64,000 nt of DNA from Roseobacter sp. MED193 (GTDB lineage Bacteria > Pseudomonadota > Alphaproteobacteria > Rhodobacterales > Rhodobacteraceae): assembly GCF_000152965.1 (NCBI RefSeq), contig NZ_CH902583.1, positions 653,343 through 717,342 on the forward strand, in the 5' to 3' direction. This document shows positions 9,104 to 17,130 of this stretch, piece by piece. Numbering within the stretch: the stretch's first letter is position 1; each line of letters begins with the position of its first letter. The position numbers were made by a program, and so were the translations under genes. The notes under the pieces are model-generated. The model was not told where the DNA came from. It ran no database searches and worked only from the letters and a program-made list of their open reading frames with translations.

Positions 9104-9412
9104 CTATTTCTTGTAGTCCTGGCGCGCGATATCGATGCGGACTTCGATCATCGACATCTCTTTCAGGATCTGTTGTCGTCGGCTGCGATCCCCGGTCTCC
9201 TGCAATTCGGCCCGCAGATGGGCCAGTTCTCGCGCCAAAGCCACAAACTCCGGTACTGCCCCAGAATCGCGCAGCATCCGGTGAAACACTGTGCCTTCCG
9301 GGTCTTCGATTTGCGGCAGAGGCTTGCCCGCGCCTGGCAGATCCTCAAAAGCGCCCTCCGCTTCGGCGGTGGCAATGCGGGCATTTATCAGGGCAGCGAG
9401 CGGATGATCCAT
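9104..9412 (-). CDS. DUF1992 (DnaJ-homologue-associated) domain protein
   Basis: This protein is about 102 residues long, beginning MDHPLAALINARIATAEAEG. The motif FEDLPGAGKPLP and the following two amphipathic helices are characteristic of the DUF1992 family, whose function is unknown. The open frame extends 20 codons further upstream, but those run through the terminator of the next gene, so the internal ATG at 9412 is preferred. It is probably soluble and cytoplasmic. Confidence 0.82.
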   Translation of the reverse strand: MDHPLAALINARIATAEAEGAFEDLPGAGKPLPQIEDPEGTVFHRMLRDSGAVPEFVALARELAHLRAELQETGDRSRRQQILKEMSMIEVRIDIARQDYKK

Positions 9413-9440
9413 GCCTCTATTCTGCCAGTCCCTGCACCAA

Positions 9441-9469
9441 AGAAAAAGCCCCGCCATTGCGAGCGGGGC
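9441..9469 (-). terminator. Intrinsic terminator of the 5'-nucleotidase gene
   Basis: A 7-bp GC stem (9448-9454 with 9463-9469) and an 8-base loop are followed on the minus strand by TTTTTCT. It lies about 50 bases after the nucleotidase stop and before the DUF1992 start, separating the two transcripts. Confidence 0.85.
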
Positions 9470-9519
9470 CATAAGGTTTTGGTCATGTGTTTCGTGCGCG
9501 AAACAAATGGCTTCAGCGC

Positions 9520-11103
9520 TTACTTGCGGATGATCCGGCCATCCACATAGGGGCTGTAGGGCTGGTTCTTGGCGAGGAACTCGGCGGTGACATCCGCCAG
9601 ATCTGGGCCAAAGTCATAGGCGTTCTTATCGTCTCCGGCAAAGATCTTGTAACCATCACCACCATTGCGCACATAGTTGTTGGTCACAACGCCATAGGTC
9701 TTGGTAGGGTCAATCATCACCCAACTATCGCCATCCATCACTTGCACGTTGCTCACCCGCCCTTCATTCGGCGCCACGGAGATGTCAAAAGTGAACTTGA
9801 GCCCAGCAACCTGTGGGAAACGGCCCTTACCGTCTTCAACCTGGCTCACCCCGTTTTCCAGCGCCGCAATCACTTCTTGGCCTGAGGCCTCAAAGGTAGA
9901 GAGTGTGTTCTGGAAGGGAAGAACCGTCAGCACTTCGCCCATGGTGACCTCGCCGGCATCAATCGACGCCCGCAATCCGCCACCGTTCTGGATGGCGATG
10001 GAGATCCCCTGGTCCTTGACCCGGTCCAGCATGGCATCTGCCACCAGGTTCCCCATTGGGCATTCCTGCGCGCGACAAACGTCCCGCGCGCCGACGACGG
10101 CTTCCGAGGTCGCGGCAACAACCCTTAGCTTCATCTCTTCAATAGGCGCACCCATCTCAGCAACGCGCGCTGCTACGGCAGCATCTGGGGTGATCGAGGC
10201 ATCCAGAAGAATTGGGTCGCCATTGGCTGCTGTGACATTCCCGTCATCATCAAATGTGACCGCCAGCTCGCCCAGGTATTTGCTGTAGGCATAGGCCTGT
10301 ACCACTGGCACAGAGCCAACCATCATTGGATAGGATCCAGCCGCGTCTTCATCGGTGTTGGACAACAGTGTGTGCGAATGCCCCCCTACAACCAGATCAA
10401 GTCCAGGAACCGAAGCCGCGATCTCCAGATCCTTTGGCAGCCCCACATGGGTCAGCGCGATAATCTTGGTCACGCCTTCGGCCTGCAGAGCAGCAACATC
10501 AGCTTTCAGGCTCTCGATTTCATCTTGAAATACCACATTTGGACCGGGCGATGAGGTCTCAACCGTATCGGTGGCCAGGACCGAGATAATACCGATCTTT
10601 TCGCCGCCGACCTCAAGCACAACATGATTGCCCACATGGGTTTTCAACTCAGCAGAGGAACTCAGGTCAAGATTGCCGGAGATCACGGGGAAGGACACCG
10701 TGTCGATGAAATCGCGCAAGCCCTGCGGCCCGTCATCAAATTCGTGATTGCCGACCGCCATCACATCGTAACCGATGGCTTCCATGAACTCAGCCTCAGC
10801 TGCGCCTTTATAGGTGGTGTAAAACAGCGAGCCCTGGAAAGGGTCGCCCGCATCCAACAGCAACACATTCTGCCCGGCCAGAGCTGCCCGGCGGGCATCG
10901 ACGGCGGCCTTAATACGGGCCACCCCGCCAAAGCATTTGCCCTCAGCCTCGCCTTCAGCATCGCAGGTCGAGTCATATTTGTTGATCGATTCAATGCGGC
11001 TGTGAATGTCATTAGTATGCAGGATTGTCAGCTTGTAATCCGCCGCTGCCATACCGGCTGTCAGCCCTAATGCTGCCACCGAGGTCAGGAAACGCGTAAA
11101 CAT
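9520..11103 (-). CDS. Periplasmic 5'-nucleotidase / UDP-sugar diphosphatase family
   Basis: This 527-residue secreted metallophosphoesterase releases phosphate from nucleotides or UDP-sugars. An N-terminal signal peptide (MFTRFLTSVAALGLTAGMAAA) is followed by the metal-binding motifs ILHTNDIHSR, LLDAGDPFQG, AVGNHEFDDG and VVGGHSHT, then the C-terminal substrate-binding domain with the FQNTLSTFEASG region. A GTG three codons earlier overlaps the Shine-Dalgarno AAGGGAG, so the ATG at 11103 is chosen (spacing 8). Possible roles are phosphate or nucleoside scavenging in seawater. UshA and NadN-like enzymes cannot be distinguished from sequence alone. Confidence 0.9.
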   Translation of the reverse strand: MFTRFLTSVAALGLTAGMAAADYKLTILHTNDIHSRIESINKYDSTCDAEGEAEGKCFGGVARIKAAVDARRAALAGQNVLLLDAGDPFQGSLFYTTYKGAAEAEFMEAIGYDVMAVGNHEFDDGPQGLRDFIDTVSFPVISGNLDLSSSAELKTHVGNHVVLEVGGEKIGIISVLATDTVETSSPGPNVVFQDEIESLKADVAALQAEGVTKIIALTHVGLPKDLEIAASVPGLDLVVGGHSHTLLSNTDEDAAGSYPMMVGSVPVVQAYAYSKYLGELAVTFDDDGNVTAANGDPILLDASITPDAAVAARVAEMGAPIEEMKLRVVAATSEAVVGARDVCRAQECPMGNLVADAMLDRVKDQGISIAIQNGGGLRASIDAGEVTMGEVLTVLPFQNTLSTFEASGQEVIAALENGVSQVEDGKGRFPQVAGLKFTFDISVAPNEGRVSNVQVMDGDSWVMIDPTKTYGVVTNNYVRNGGDGYKIFAGDDKNAYDFGPDLADVTAEFLAKNQPYSPYVDGRIIRK

Positions 11104-11321
11104 TATGGTCACTCCCTTTTATCTTATCTTTGTCCGCGATGGTGCGGTCAAAGCCGGTGGCAGTCAAAGGGGAAAAACAACTCTTCCGGGTTCCCTTGCG
11201 GTATTTCTGGGCAGATTTACATTTTTTCGGCACCCAAGCCCCCCGCATTACCCCAACTGGGTTGAGCAGCACAGGCTGCTTCGGACTTGATTCCAGTGCA
11301 GCAACGGGGCATCAGAGCCCT

Positions 11322-11660
11322 ATGCTGATCTATAAAATCTTCCGCGCCGATGAATGGTCGGCCCTCCAGTCCCAAGGGGAAACCCTTGGCGCGCCCATCG
11401 ACCTGAGCGATGGTTTCATTCACTTCTCAACGGCCACCCAGGCCGCCGAGACCGCGGCCAAGCATTTTGCCAATGTTGACGGGCTCTTTTTGCTGGCGGT
11501 CAAGGCTGAGAGCCTGGGAGAGGCGTTGAAATGGGAGGTCTCCCGCGGGGGGGCGGATTTCCCCCATCTTTACCGTAAGCTGCTGCTCTCAGAGGTGCTT
11601 TGGTCAAAGCCGCTGCCCCTGGTCAACGGAGTGCACCAGTTCCCAAAGGACATGGCATGA
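11322..11660 (+). CDS. DUF952 domain protein
   Basis: This 112-residue cytoplasmic protein begins MLIYKIFRADEW. The motif DGFIHFSTATQAAETAAKHF is the DUF952 signature. The fold is related to glutathione S-transferase-associated or ADP-ribosyl-like domains, but function is unknown. The longer frame upstream is unlikely because homology starts at this ATG. It overlaps the next gene by 4 bases (ATGA), starting a four-gene run to the arsC-like gene with every junction overlapping. Confidence 0.85.
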   Translation: MLIYKIFRADEWSALQSQGETLGAPIDLSDGFIHFSTATQAAETAAKHFANVDGLFLLAVKAESLGEALKWEVSRGGADFPHLYRKLLLSEVLWSKPLPLVNGVHQFPKDMA

Positions 11661-12088
11661 CCCCCTATGTGGATCCCGACGGCCTTCAGTTTTCACAGTT
11701 CAAAGCCTTGCCTAGGGACCACCCAATCGAGATGCTCAACCTAGTGCGTTTCAAGGCACGCGCTAGCTACCCCGCCACGCATGCCTTGGCCCAGGAAGGG
11801 CTGACCGGCGCACAGGCCTATGAGACCTACGGGCGCGAGAGCGGTCCGATCTTTGCAGGCCTTGGTGGCGAAATAATCTGGCGCGGTGGGTTTGAAACAA
11901 CCTTGATTGGCCCAGCCGATGAGGTCTGGGACGAGGTCTTTGTGGCCCGCTACCCGGATGCCCATGCCTTTTTGGCCATGGTCACCAATGCTGATTACCA
12001 AAAGGCCGTGGTGCACCGGCAGGCCGCCGTTGCCACCTCGCGGCTGATCCGCACCCACCCCAGCGATACCGGAGCAACATTCGGATGA
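11657..12088 (+). CDS. DUF1330 domain protein
   Basis: This 143-residue protein is of the dimeric alpha-beta barrel superfamily. The patterns [37 protein letters not shown] and [20 protein letters not shown] are typical of DUF1330, whose members are soluble and of unknown function. The start is set by the ATGA overlap with the DUF952 gene, and the stop overlaps the pyrD start by 4 bases. Co-translation with pyrD is likely, but no pyrimidine role can be claimed from that. Confidence 0.85.
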   Translation: MTPYVDPDGLQFSQFKALPRDHPIEMLNLVRFKARASYPATHALAQEGLTGAQAYETYGRESGPIFAGLGGEIIWRGGFETTLIGPADEVWDEVFVARYPDAHAFLAMVTNADYQKAVVHRQAAVATSRLIRTHPSDTGATFG

Positions 12089-13143
12089 AACTGACCGAAA
12101 AACTGGCGCTGAAAGCGCTGCACAGGGTAGATCCCGAGGTGGCCCATGGGCTGTCGATCAAGGCCCTGACATCAGGCATGACCCCGACCCCTGGCCCCGT
12201 GACCTCCGCGCGGCTGGAATGTGAGATCGCAGGTATTGCCCTGCCCAATCCCGTTGGCCTCGCCGCCGGCTTTGACAAGAACGCCGAGGCGCTGAGGCCG
12301 CTGTCGCAAGCAGGGTTTGGCTTCATCGAGGTCGGCGCCGCCACGCCGCGCGCACAGCCTGGCAACCCAAAACCGCGCTTGTTCCGGTTGAGCGAGGACC
12401 GCGCCGCGATCAACCGCTTTGGCTTTAACAATGAGGGAATGGAGGCAATTGGCGCGCGACTGTCCAAACGCCCCAAAGATGCGGTCATCGGGCTAAACCT
12501 TGGCGCCAATAAGGACAGCGATGACCGGGCCGCAGATTTCGCCCGTGTGTTGGCCCATTGCGGCGCACATCTGGATTTTGCCACCGTCAATGTCTCCTCG
12601 CCCAACACCGAAAAACTGCGTGACCTGCAGGGCAAGGCAGCACTTTCAGCGCTGCTTAGTGGCGTCATTGCAACCCGTGATGGCCTGCAAAAACGCGTGC
12701 CGGTTTTCCTGAAGATCGCTCCAGATCTGGATCGGGCGGGAATTGAAGATATTGCCGCCGTAGCGCTGGAAACTGGCATTGATGCGGTGATTGCCACCAA
12801 TACCACCCTATCGCGCGAAGGGCTGCAAAGCGCCCATCGCGACGAGGCGGGTGGCCTGTCTGGTGCGCCACTATTTGAAAAATCAACCCGGGTTCTGGCC
12901 CAGCTTTCCGAACTGTTGGATGGTCGGGTGCCACTGGTGGGGGTTGGCGGTATTTCAGATGCGCAACAGGCCTATGCCAAGATCTGCGCTGGGGCCTCGG
13001 CGGTGCAGCTTTATACTGCTATGGTCTATCAAGGATTGTCCCTAGGCAGCGAAATCGCTCAAGGGCTCGATCAACTGCTGGCCAAGGACGGCCATGAGAG
13101 TGTCGCAGCTGCGGTTGGCTCCAAACGTGGGGACTGGCTATGA
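12085..13143 (+). CDS. pyrD: Quinone-dependent dihydroorotate dehydrogenase
   Basis: This 352-residue class 2 enzyme oxidises dihydroorotate to orotate in pyrimidine synthesis and passes electrons to the membrane quinone pool through FMN. Visible are the amphipathic N-terminal helix that docks to the membrane (about 1-40), [36 protein letters not shown], the catalytic Ser region [14 protein letters not shown], and the FMN phosphate motifs [14 protein letters not shown] and [13 protein letters not shown]. It overlaps DUF1330 and the arsC-like gene by 4 bases each. Confidence 0.97.
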   Translation: MKLTEKLALKALHRVDPEVAHGLSIKALTSGMTPTPGPVTSARLECEIAGIALPNPVGLAAGFDKNAEALRPLSQAGFGFIEVGAATPRAQPGNPKPRLFRLSEDRAAINRFGFNNEGMEAIGARLSKRPKDAVIGLNLGANKDSDDRAADFARVLAHCGAHLDFATVNVSSPNTEKLRDLQGKAALSALLSGVIATRDGLQKRVPVFLKIAPDLDRAGIEDIAAVALETGIDAVIATNTTLSREGLQSAHRDEAGGLSGAPLFEKSTRVLAQLSELLDGRVPLVGVGGISDAQQAYAKICAGASAVQLYTAMVYQGLSLGSEIAQGLDQLLAKDGHESVAAAVGSKRGDWL

Positions 13144-13481
13144 TCACCTATTGGCATAATCCACGCTGCTCCAAGTCCCGCGCCGGGCTGGCGCTGTTTG
13201 AGGAAAAGGGCGTTACGCCAGAACTGCGCCTCTATCTGCAGGACAGCCCAAGCCTAGAGGAGCTGCAAGCCGCCCAAGCTGCGCTTGGGCTGCCGGTGAT
13301 CGAAATGATGCGCAGCGGCGAAAAGATCTTTAAGGAGCTGGGTCTACACAAGGAAAGCCCAGAGGCGGATCTGCTGACGGCTATGGTGGATCACCCCATC
13401 TTGATCGAACGCCCTCTCGCCATCAAAGGAAATAAGGCCGTGATCGGCCGCCCAACCGAGGCGCTTTCGGCGCTGCTTTGA
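13140..13481 (+). CDS. arsC: ArsC-family thioredoxin-fold reductase (glutaredoxin-type arsenate reductase)
   Basis: This 113-residue member of the ArsC/Spx superfamily has the redox Cys10 in HNPRCSKSR and the downstream block [21 protein letters not shown], where Arg helps bind the oxyanion in true arsenate reductases. Glutaredoxin-coupled reduction of arsenate is the family activity. No arsenite efflux gene or ArsR is nearby, so the substrate is uncertain. It overlaps pyrD by 4 bases and ends 8 bases from the convergent MATE gene. Confidence 0.75.
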   Translation: MITYWHNPRCSKSRAGLALFEEKGVTPELRLYLQDSPSLEELQAAQAALGLPVIEMMRSGEKIFKELGLHKESPEADLLTAMVDHPILIERPLAIKGNKAVIGRPTEALSALL

Positions 13482-13489
13482 CCCCGCGG

Positions 13490-14809
13490 CTAGCGCGCTA
13501 CCCTGGCTTCCAAGCCGGGGTAGCGCAGCCCCAGCGTCAACCCGCGGGCCACATTCAGCACCACCAGTGCGACCCAAAGCCCATGATTGCCCAGGAGCGG
13601 CACCAAAGCCACAAGTGTCAGGACATAGATCGCCACTGATTGTATCATGGCGATACGCATGTCGCGGGTCCAGGTGGCACCGATATAGATGCCATCATAC
13701 ATATAGCTGGCCAGTGAAATGATTGGCAGCGCGGCGGCCCAGATCAGATAGTCGCGGGCCTCCTGCCTGACCTCGGGTGATGTGGCCATCAGATCAATCA
13801 GGTAGGGTCCGCCCAGGGCAAATCCGGCCGCCAATAGCACCGCACAGCCCAGGCCCCATTGCGCGGATATCCAGGCGGCGCGGCGCAGGTTGGACCGGTT
13901 CTTCGCTCCGATTGCCGCCCCCACCAGCGCCTCCGCCGAGAAGGCAAACCCGTCCAGCGCAAAGGCGGTGATCTCGACAAATTGCAACAACACCTGATTG
14001 GCCGCCAGGGTCACATCGCCGAACTTGGCGCCAATAAAGAGAAAGGTGGTGAAGGAGCCCGTCAGCAGCACCGAGCGCACCATGATATCGCCATTGACCT
14101 GCGCCATGCGGCGGATCCGCTTTGGATCAAAAACCCGAGGCCAGTCGCACCATTGTCTGCCAGCAAAGGCCGCACGGCACAGCCAAAGCCCCAACAGCAC
14201 ACCACTCCACTCGGCGATGAGGGTCGCTATGGCGACACCTTCGACGCCCCAGCCCAGGCCCAGCACAAACCACAGATCCAGAATGATATTCAGCCCATTC
14301 ATCCAGATCTGTAACACAAAGACGCCGCGGGTATTCTCCACCGCAATCAGCCAGCCCGTAACGGCATAAAGCGCAATGGTCGCAGGCGCGCCCCAGATGC
14401 GGATCTGCAGATAGCTGCGTGCCAGGCTTTCGACCTCGGCACTGGTGGGGGCCAATTGAAAAGCGCCCCAAAACAACAGCCCCTGCAACAGGATAAAGCT
14501 CACTCCTGCGGCGGCGGCCAGCAGCACAGCGCGCATCAAGAGGGCACCGCTTTCGGCCACATCCCCAGCGCCCCGCGCCTGGGCCACCAGCCCGGTGGTG
14601 CCCATGCGCAGAAACCCAAAAATGAAGTAGAGCGTCGCCAGGATCACCGCGCCGATGCCTACAGCACCAATGGGCGCAGCGGTGCCCATTTGACCCACAA
14701 CGCCCGTATCTACCGCGCCCAGAATGGGCACCGTCGCATTGGACAGCACGATCGGGACAGCGATCTTAAGCACCCGCGCATGGGTGATCTCTGCCTGCAT
14801 CTCGGACAT
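13490..14809 (-). CDS. MATE family efflux transporter (DinF-like)
   Basis: This 439-residue polytopic protein has 12 predicted helices in two MatE repeats. Typical motifs are VPIVLSNATVPILGAVDTGVVG at the start and QARGAGD, with VGAAIGAKNRS in the second half. The family exports cations or drugs by Na+ or H+ antiport. DinF-type is suggested by length and the short N-terminus. It follows the two thioesterase genes on the same strand after a 68-base gap. It is not closely similar to the second MATE protein at 60499-61887. Confidence 0.9.
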   Translation of the reverse strand: MSEMQAEITHARVLKIAVPIVLSNATVPILGAVDTGVVGQMGTAAPIGAVGIGAVILATLYFIFGFLRMGTTGLVAQARGAGDVAESGALLMRAVLLAAAAGVSFILLQGLLFWGAFQLAPTSAEVESLARSYLQIRIWGAPATIALYAVTGWLIAVENTRGVFVLQIWMNGLNIILDLWFVLGLGWGVEGVAIATLIAEWSGVLLGLWLCRAAFAGRQWCDWPRVFDPKRIRRMAQVNGDIMVRSVLLTGSFTTFLFIGAKFGDVTLAANQVLLQFVEITAFALDGFAFSAEALVGAAIGAKNRSNLRRAAWISAQWGLGCAVLLAAGFALGGPYLIDLMATSPEVRQEARDYLIWAAALPIISLASYMYDGIYIGATWTRDMRIAMIQSVAIYVLTLVALVPLLGNHGLWVALVVLNVARGLTLGLRYPGLEARVAR

Positions 14810-14877
14810 GGGCGGGTCTCTTTCTATCTCGCCTCAGGCCCTCTGGCGTGTCCAAAAAGCCTAAGAATTCACCTCGC

Positions 14878-15393
14878 TCAGCTCTTGTCTCCGTCCTGTG
14901 GCATCAGGAAATGGCCTGAGGCTTGGGCAAAGAGCTTATCCTTGTGATCCTGCCAGGCCTCGACATGAACCGAAGCATAGCGCCGCCCAGCGCGGCTGAT
15001 GGTGGCGCGGGCATAGGCATCGCGCGGCAAGCCTGAGCGCAGGTAGTCGACGGTGAAATCAATGGTCTTGGGCTGGCGTGGCAGTATTCCCTTGGCCATC
15101 TCATCGGGATCCAGGGCGCCGCTTTCAATGCGTTCCCACAGATGCGACCAGTTCAGCGTTATCACCGCAGTGATTTCCAGAAAGGCCGCTGTCACCCCCC
15201 CGTGAATCGCTGGAAGGAAGGGGTTGCCGATATGTTTCTCGCTGAAATTCAATTGCGCGGTCAGCTCATCACCGCGCCGGTCAAAGCTGACATTGAGAAA
15301 CTGAATGTAGGGCACGGAGTCCAACAGCGCCTTCAGAGCGGCATCGCGACGCTGCTTGACCACCTGGATATGTTCGGGACGGGGGCGGCTCAA
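14878..15393 (-). CDS. PaaI-family hotdog thioesterase
   Basis: This 171-residue protein has a single hotdog domain. The segments NPFLPAIHGGVTAAFLEITAVI and DFTVDYLRSGLPRDAYARATISRAG are the family pattern (HGG loop, central helix, beta hairpin). Family members hydrolyse acyl-CoA thioesters, often aromatic ones. It starts within the stop of the following paralogue (ATGA overlap at 15390-15393), so the two are translated together and may form a heteromer. Confidence 0.87.
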   Translation of the reverse strand: MSRPRPEHIQVVKQRRDAALKALLDSVPYIQFLNVSFDRRGDELTAQLNFSEKHIGNPFLPAIHGGVTAAFLEITAVITLNWSHLWERIESGALDPDEMAKGILPRQPKTIDFTVDYLRSGLPRDAYARATISRAGRRYASVHVEAWQDHKDKLFAQASGHFLMPQDGDKS

Positions 15394-15812
15394 AATCCAT
15401 TCTCCACTGTGAAGGCACCAGAGGCAGTGGCCACGGGCCGGTCGGCATCATCATCCATGGCTACCGCCCTGACAAAGGCCACATTACGGGTAATATGATG
15501 GCAGGTGGCGCGGGTGGTTATGGTCTGCCCCGGAGTTGCAGCACGCATATAATCAATCCTAAGGTCAATTGTTGCGGTTCCACCTGGTGCGTCTGGATGA
15601 CACATCACAGCCGCACCACAGCAGGTATCCATCAGGGCCGATACCGCACCACCAGCGATCACTCCGCTCTGCGGATCCCCAATAAGCTTCGTATCGTAAG
15701 GCATTGAAATAAGTGCCGTTCCATCGCCAATCTCTTCGAGCACCATACCCAGCTCCTGAGCATGGGGAATGGCCTGTATGAACTGGCGGGCGAGTTTGGT
15801 CTTATCTGCCAT
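15390..15812 (-). CDS. PaaI-family hotdog thioesterase
   Basis: This 140-residue hotdog-fold acyl-CoA thioesterase has the motif DPQSGVIAGGAVSALMDTCCGAAV, followed by TIDLRIDYMRAATPGQTITTRATC. It is the first gene of the thioesterase pair. AGGAA with 8-base spacing precedes the ATG. It is divergent from the first MerR gene, separated by 141 bases, so it could be controlled by that regulator. Confidence 0.88.
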   Translation of the reverse strand: MADKTKLARQFIQAIPHAQELGMVLEEIGDGTALISMPYDTKLIGDPQSGVIAGGAVSALMDTCCGAAVMCHPDAPGGTATIDLRIDYMRAATPGQTITTRATCHHITRNVAFVRAVAMDDDADRPVATASGAFTVENGF

Positions 15813-15872
15813 ATGGCTGTTTCCTGTTTTGGCTTGGCCCTATTTGTGGCCCTGCCCGAAATAAAGAGCAAG

Positions 15873-15935
15873 CCCACAACACGCTGGTTGATTGCACTGG
15901 GTGGTTGCACTGGTCAATCCAAGTGCATAGGTTGC
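15873..15935. promoter_or_regulatory. Divergent control region between thioesterases and MerR gene 1
   Basis: The region contains two close direct copies of TTGCACTGG (gaTTGCACTGGg and gTTGCACTGGt, about 15891-15914), flanked by GGTTGATT and TCAATCC, which are inverted to each other. This partly palindromic arrangement is a plausible binding site for the adjacent MerR protein. It is an inference from position and symmetry. Confidence 0.4.
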
Positions 15936-15953
15936 GCGCAAGGGAGATGATGG

Positions 15954-16322
15954 ATGACCGAAGCAAGATTGTCATTCAAGGAAATGTGTGCAGCGTTCGA
16001 CGTTACGCCGCGAACCTTGCGTTACTATGAATATATTGAACTGCTGAAACCAGACCGCGAAGGGCGGTCCCGGTTTTACGGTGCCCGTGAGCGAGCCCGC
16101 ATGAAACTGATTCTGCGCGGGCGCCGATTCGGCTTTCAGCTGGAAGAAATCCGGCAATGGCTGTTGATATATGAAAACGAAGGCAACCAGGCTCAGATGC
16201 AGGCCTTTATCGAGATGGCCGATCGCCAGATGGGGGAGCTGCAAAAGCAGCGCGAACAACTGGATGAAGCACTGGATGAGCTGGGCAGCCTACGCGCAAC
16301 CACACATAGCCTTTTGAAGTAG
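15954..16322 (+). CDS. MerR family transcriptional regulator 1
   Basis: This 122-residue protein has an N-terminal winged helix (FKEMCAAFDVTPRTLRYYEYIELLKP, residues 8-33) and a C-terminal coiled coil (about 80-115). No metal-binding cysteines or large effector domain are present, so it is of the short LiuR-like class rather than a metal sensor. It is divergent from the thioesterase pair. A second MerR gene with about the same architecture follows at 16642, so the two look like an old duplication. Confidence 0.88.
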   Translation: MTEARLSFKEMCAAFDVTPRTLRYYEYIELLKPDREGRSRFYGARERARMKLILRGRRFGFQLEEIRQWLLIYENEGNQAQMQAFIEMADRQMGELQKQREQLDEALDELGSLRATTHSLLK

Positions 16323-16347
16323 ACACAAAGAGCACTTGAGAAAATCC

Positions 16348-16388
16348 AATATGGCCCAATCTGCATCCGCAGGCTGGGCCATATTTCT
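16348..16388 (+). terminator. Terminator after MerR gene 1
   Basis: An 11-bp stem (16348-16358 with 16375-16385) with an extra inner CTGC/GCAG pairing is followed by TTCT. The U-tract is short. The hairpin lies 25 bases after the first MerR stop. Confidence 0.65.
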
Positions 16389-16505
16389 ATGTCAGGCCGT
16401 AACCTGCGCTCTACATCATCCCAGAAGAAGGCAAAATTCCCCCATCAGCGGCACAGGATCGACGCCTGGGGGATCCGTATCTGATCGCCAAATCCCGGTG
16501 ACAGT

Positions 16506-16554
16506 TACGTCACTTAAAAAAGTGACGCCGCGTTCAGCTTACGTAAACGTCAAG
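16506..16554. promoter_or_regulatory. Candidate MerR (LiuR-type) operator upstream of MerR gene 2
   Basis: The core ACGTAAACGT within CTTACGTAAACGTCAAG (16538-16554) matches the ACGT-NN-ACGT pattern known for LiuR-type MerR regulators of branched-chain and fatty acid catabolism. About 30 bases upstream, GTCACTT-aaaa-AAGTGAC (about 16508-16525) is a second palindrome. Together they fill the 319-base gap between the two MerR genes. This site would give autoregulation of MerR 2 and control of the beta-oxidation genes downstream. Confidence 0.6.
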
Positions 16555-16641
16555 AGAATGTTGTAAACTCTCCAAGACCATCCCAGCTAGGGGTCACACC
16601 CAGATCAGATGCTGCCTCATGGCCGACAAAGAGTGACGACG

Positions 16642-17055
16642 ATGACAGAGACAACCGAAGAAGAGACCAAATCAATCCGCGAGATGTGTGACGCCTTTGG
16701 GGTCACCCCGCGCACCCTGCGTTTTTACGAAGCCAAGGAACTGCTGTTTCCTCAGCGCGATGGCCAAAAGCGGCTGTTCACCAAACGAGATGGCGCTCGG
16801 CTCAAGCTCATTCTGCGCGGCAAGCGCTTTGGCTTTAGCCTAGAAGAGATACGCCAGCTGTTGGATCTCTATCATATTGGCGATCAGCAAATCACCCAAC
16901 TGTCGCGCACCTATGAAATCGCCTGTGACCGGCTGGATGACATGGTGCGTCAACGCGACGAGCTAAACGAGGCAATCGAAGAGCTTCAGGATCAGCTGAA
17001 ATGGGGCGAAAAAGTCATCGCCTCCATGAAAACCGAACAGAAGGCCGCAGAATAG
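16642..17055 (+). CDS. MerR family regulator 2 (LiuR-like), probable controller of beta-oxidation
   Basis: This 137-residue protein begins MTETTEEETKSIREM. The winged helix (MCDAFGVTPRTLRFYEAKELL) is followed by a helical dimerisation region and coiled coil to residue 130. The start at 16642 is preferred over the open frame 11 codons earlier. It lies 75 bases before the first acyl-CoA dehydrogenase gene on the same strand, and an ACGT-AA-ACGT element sits in its own upstream region. Known LiuR-like regulators repress acyl-CoA catabolism genes, so that role is inferred here. Confidence 0.85.
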   Translation: MTETTEEETKSIREMCDAFGVTPRTLRFYEAKELLFPQRDGQKRLFTKRDGARLKLILRGKRFGFSLEEIRQLLDLYHIGDQQITQLSRTYEIACDRLDDMVRQRDELNEAIEELQDQLKWGEKVIASMKTEQKAAE

Positions 17056-17130
17056 CGACCGACCCTCCCCCCTACGCTGCGAGCCCTATAGGGCAGCAGC
17101 CATCAAGAACACCTACCAACGAGGACCGCG

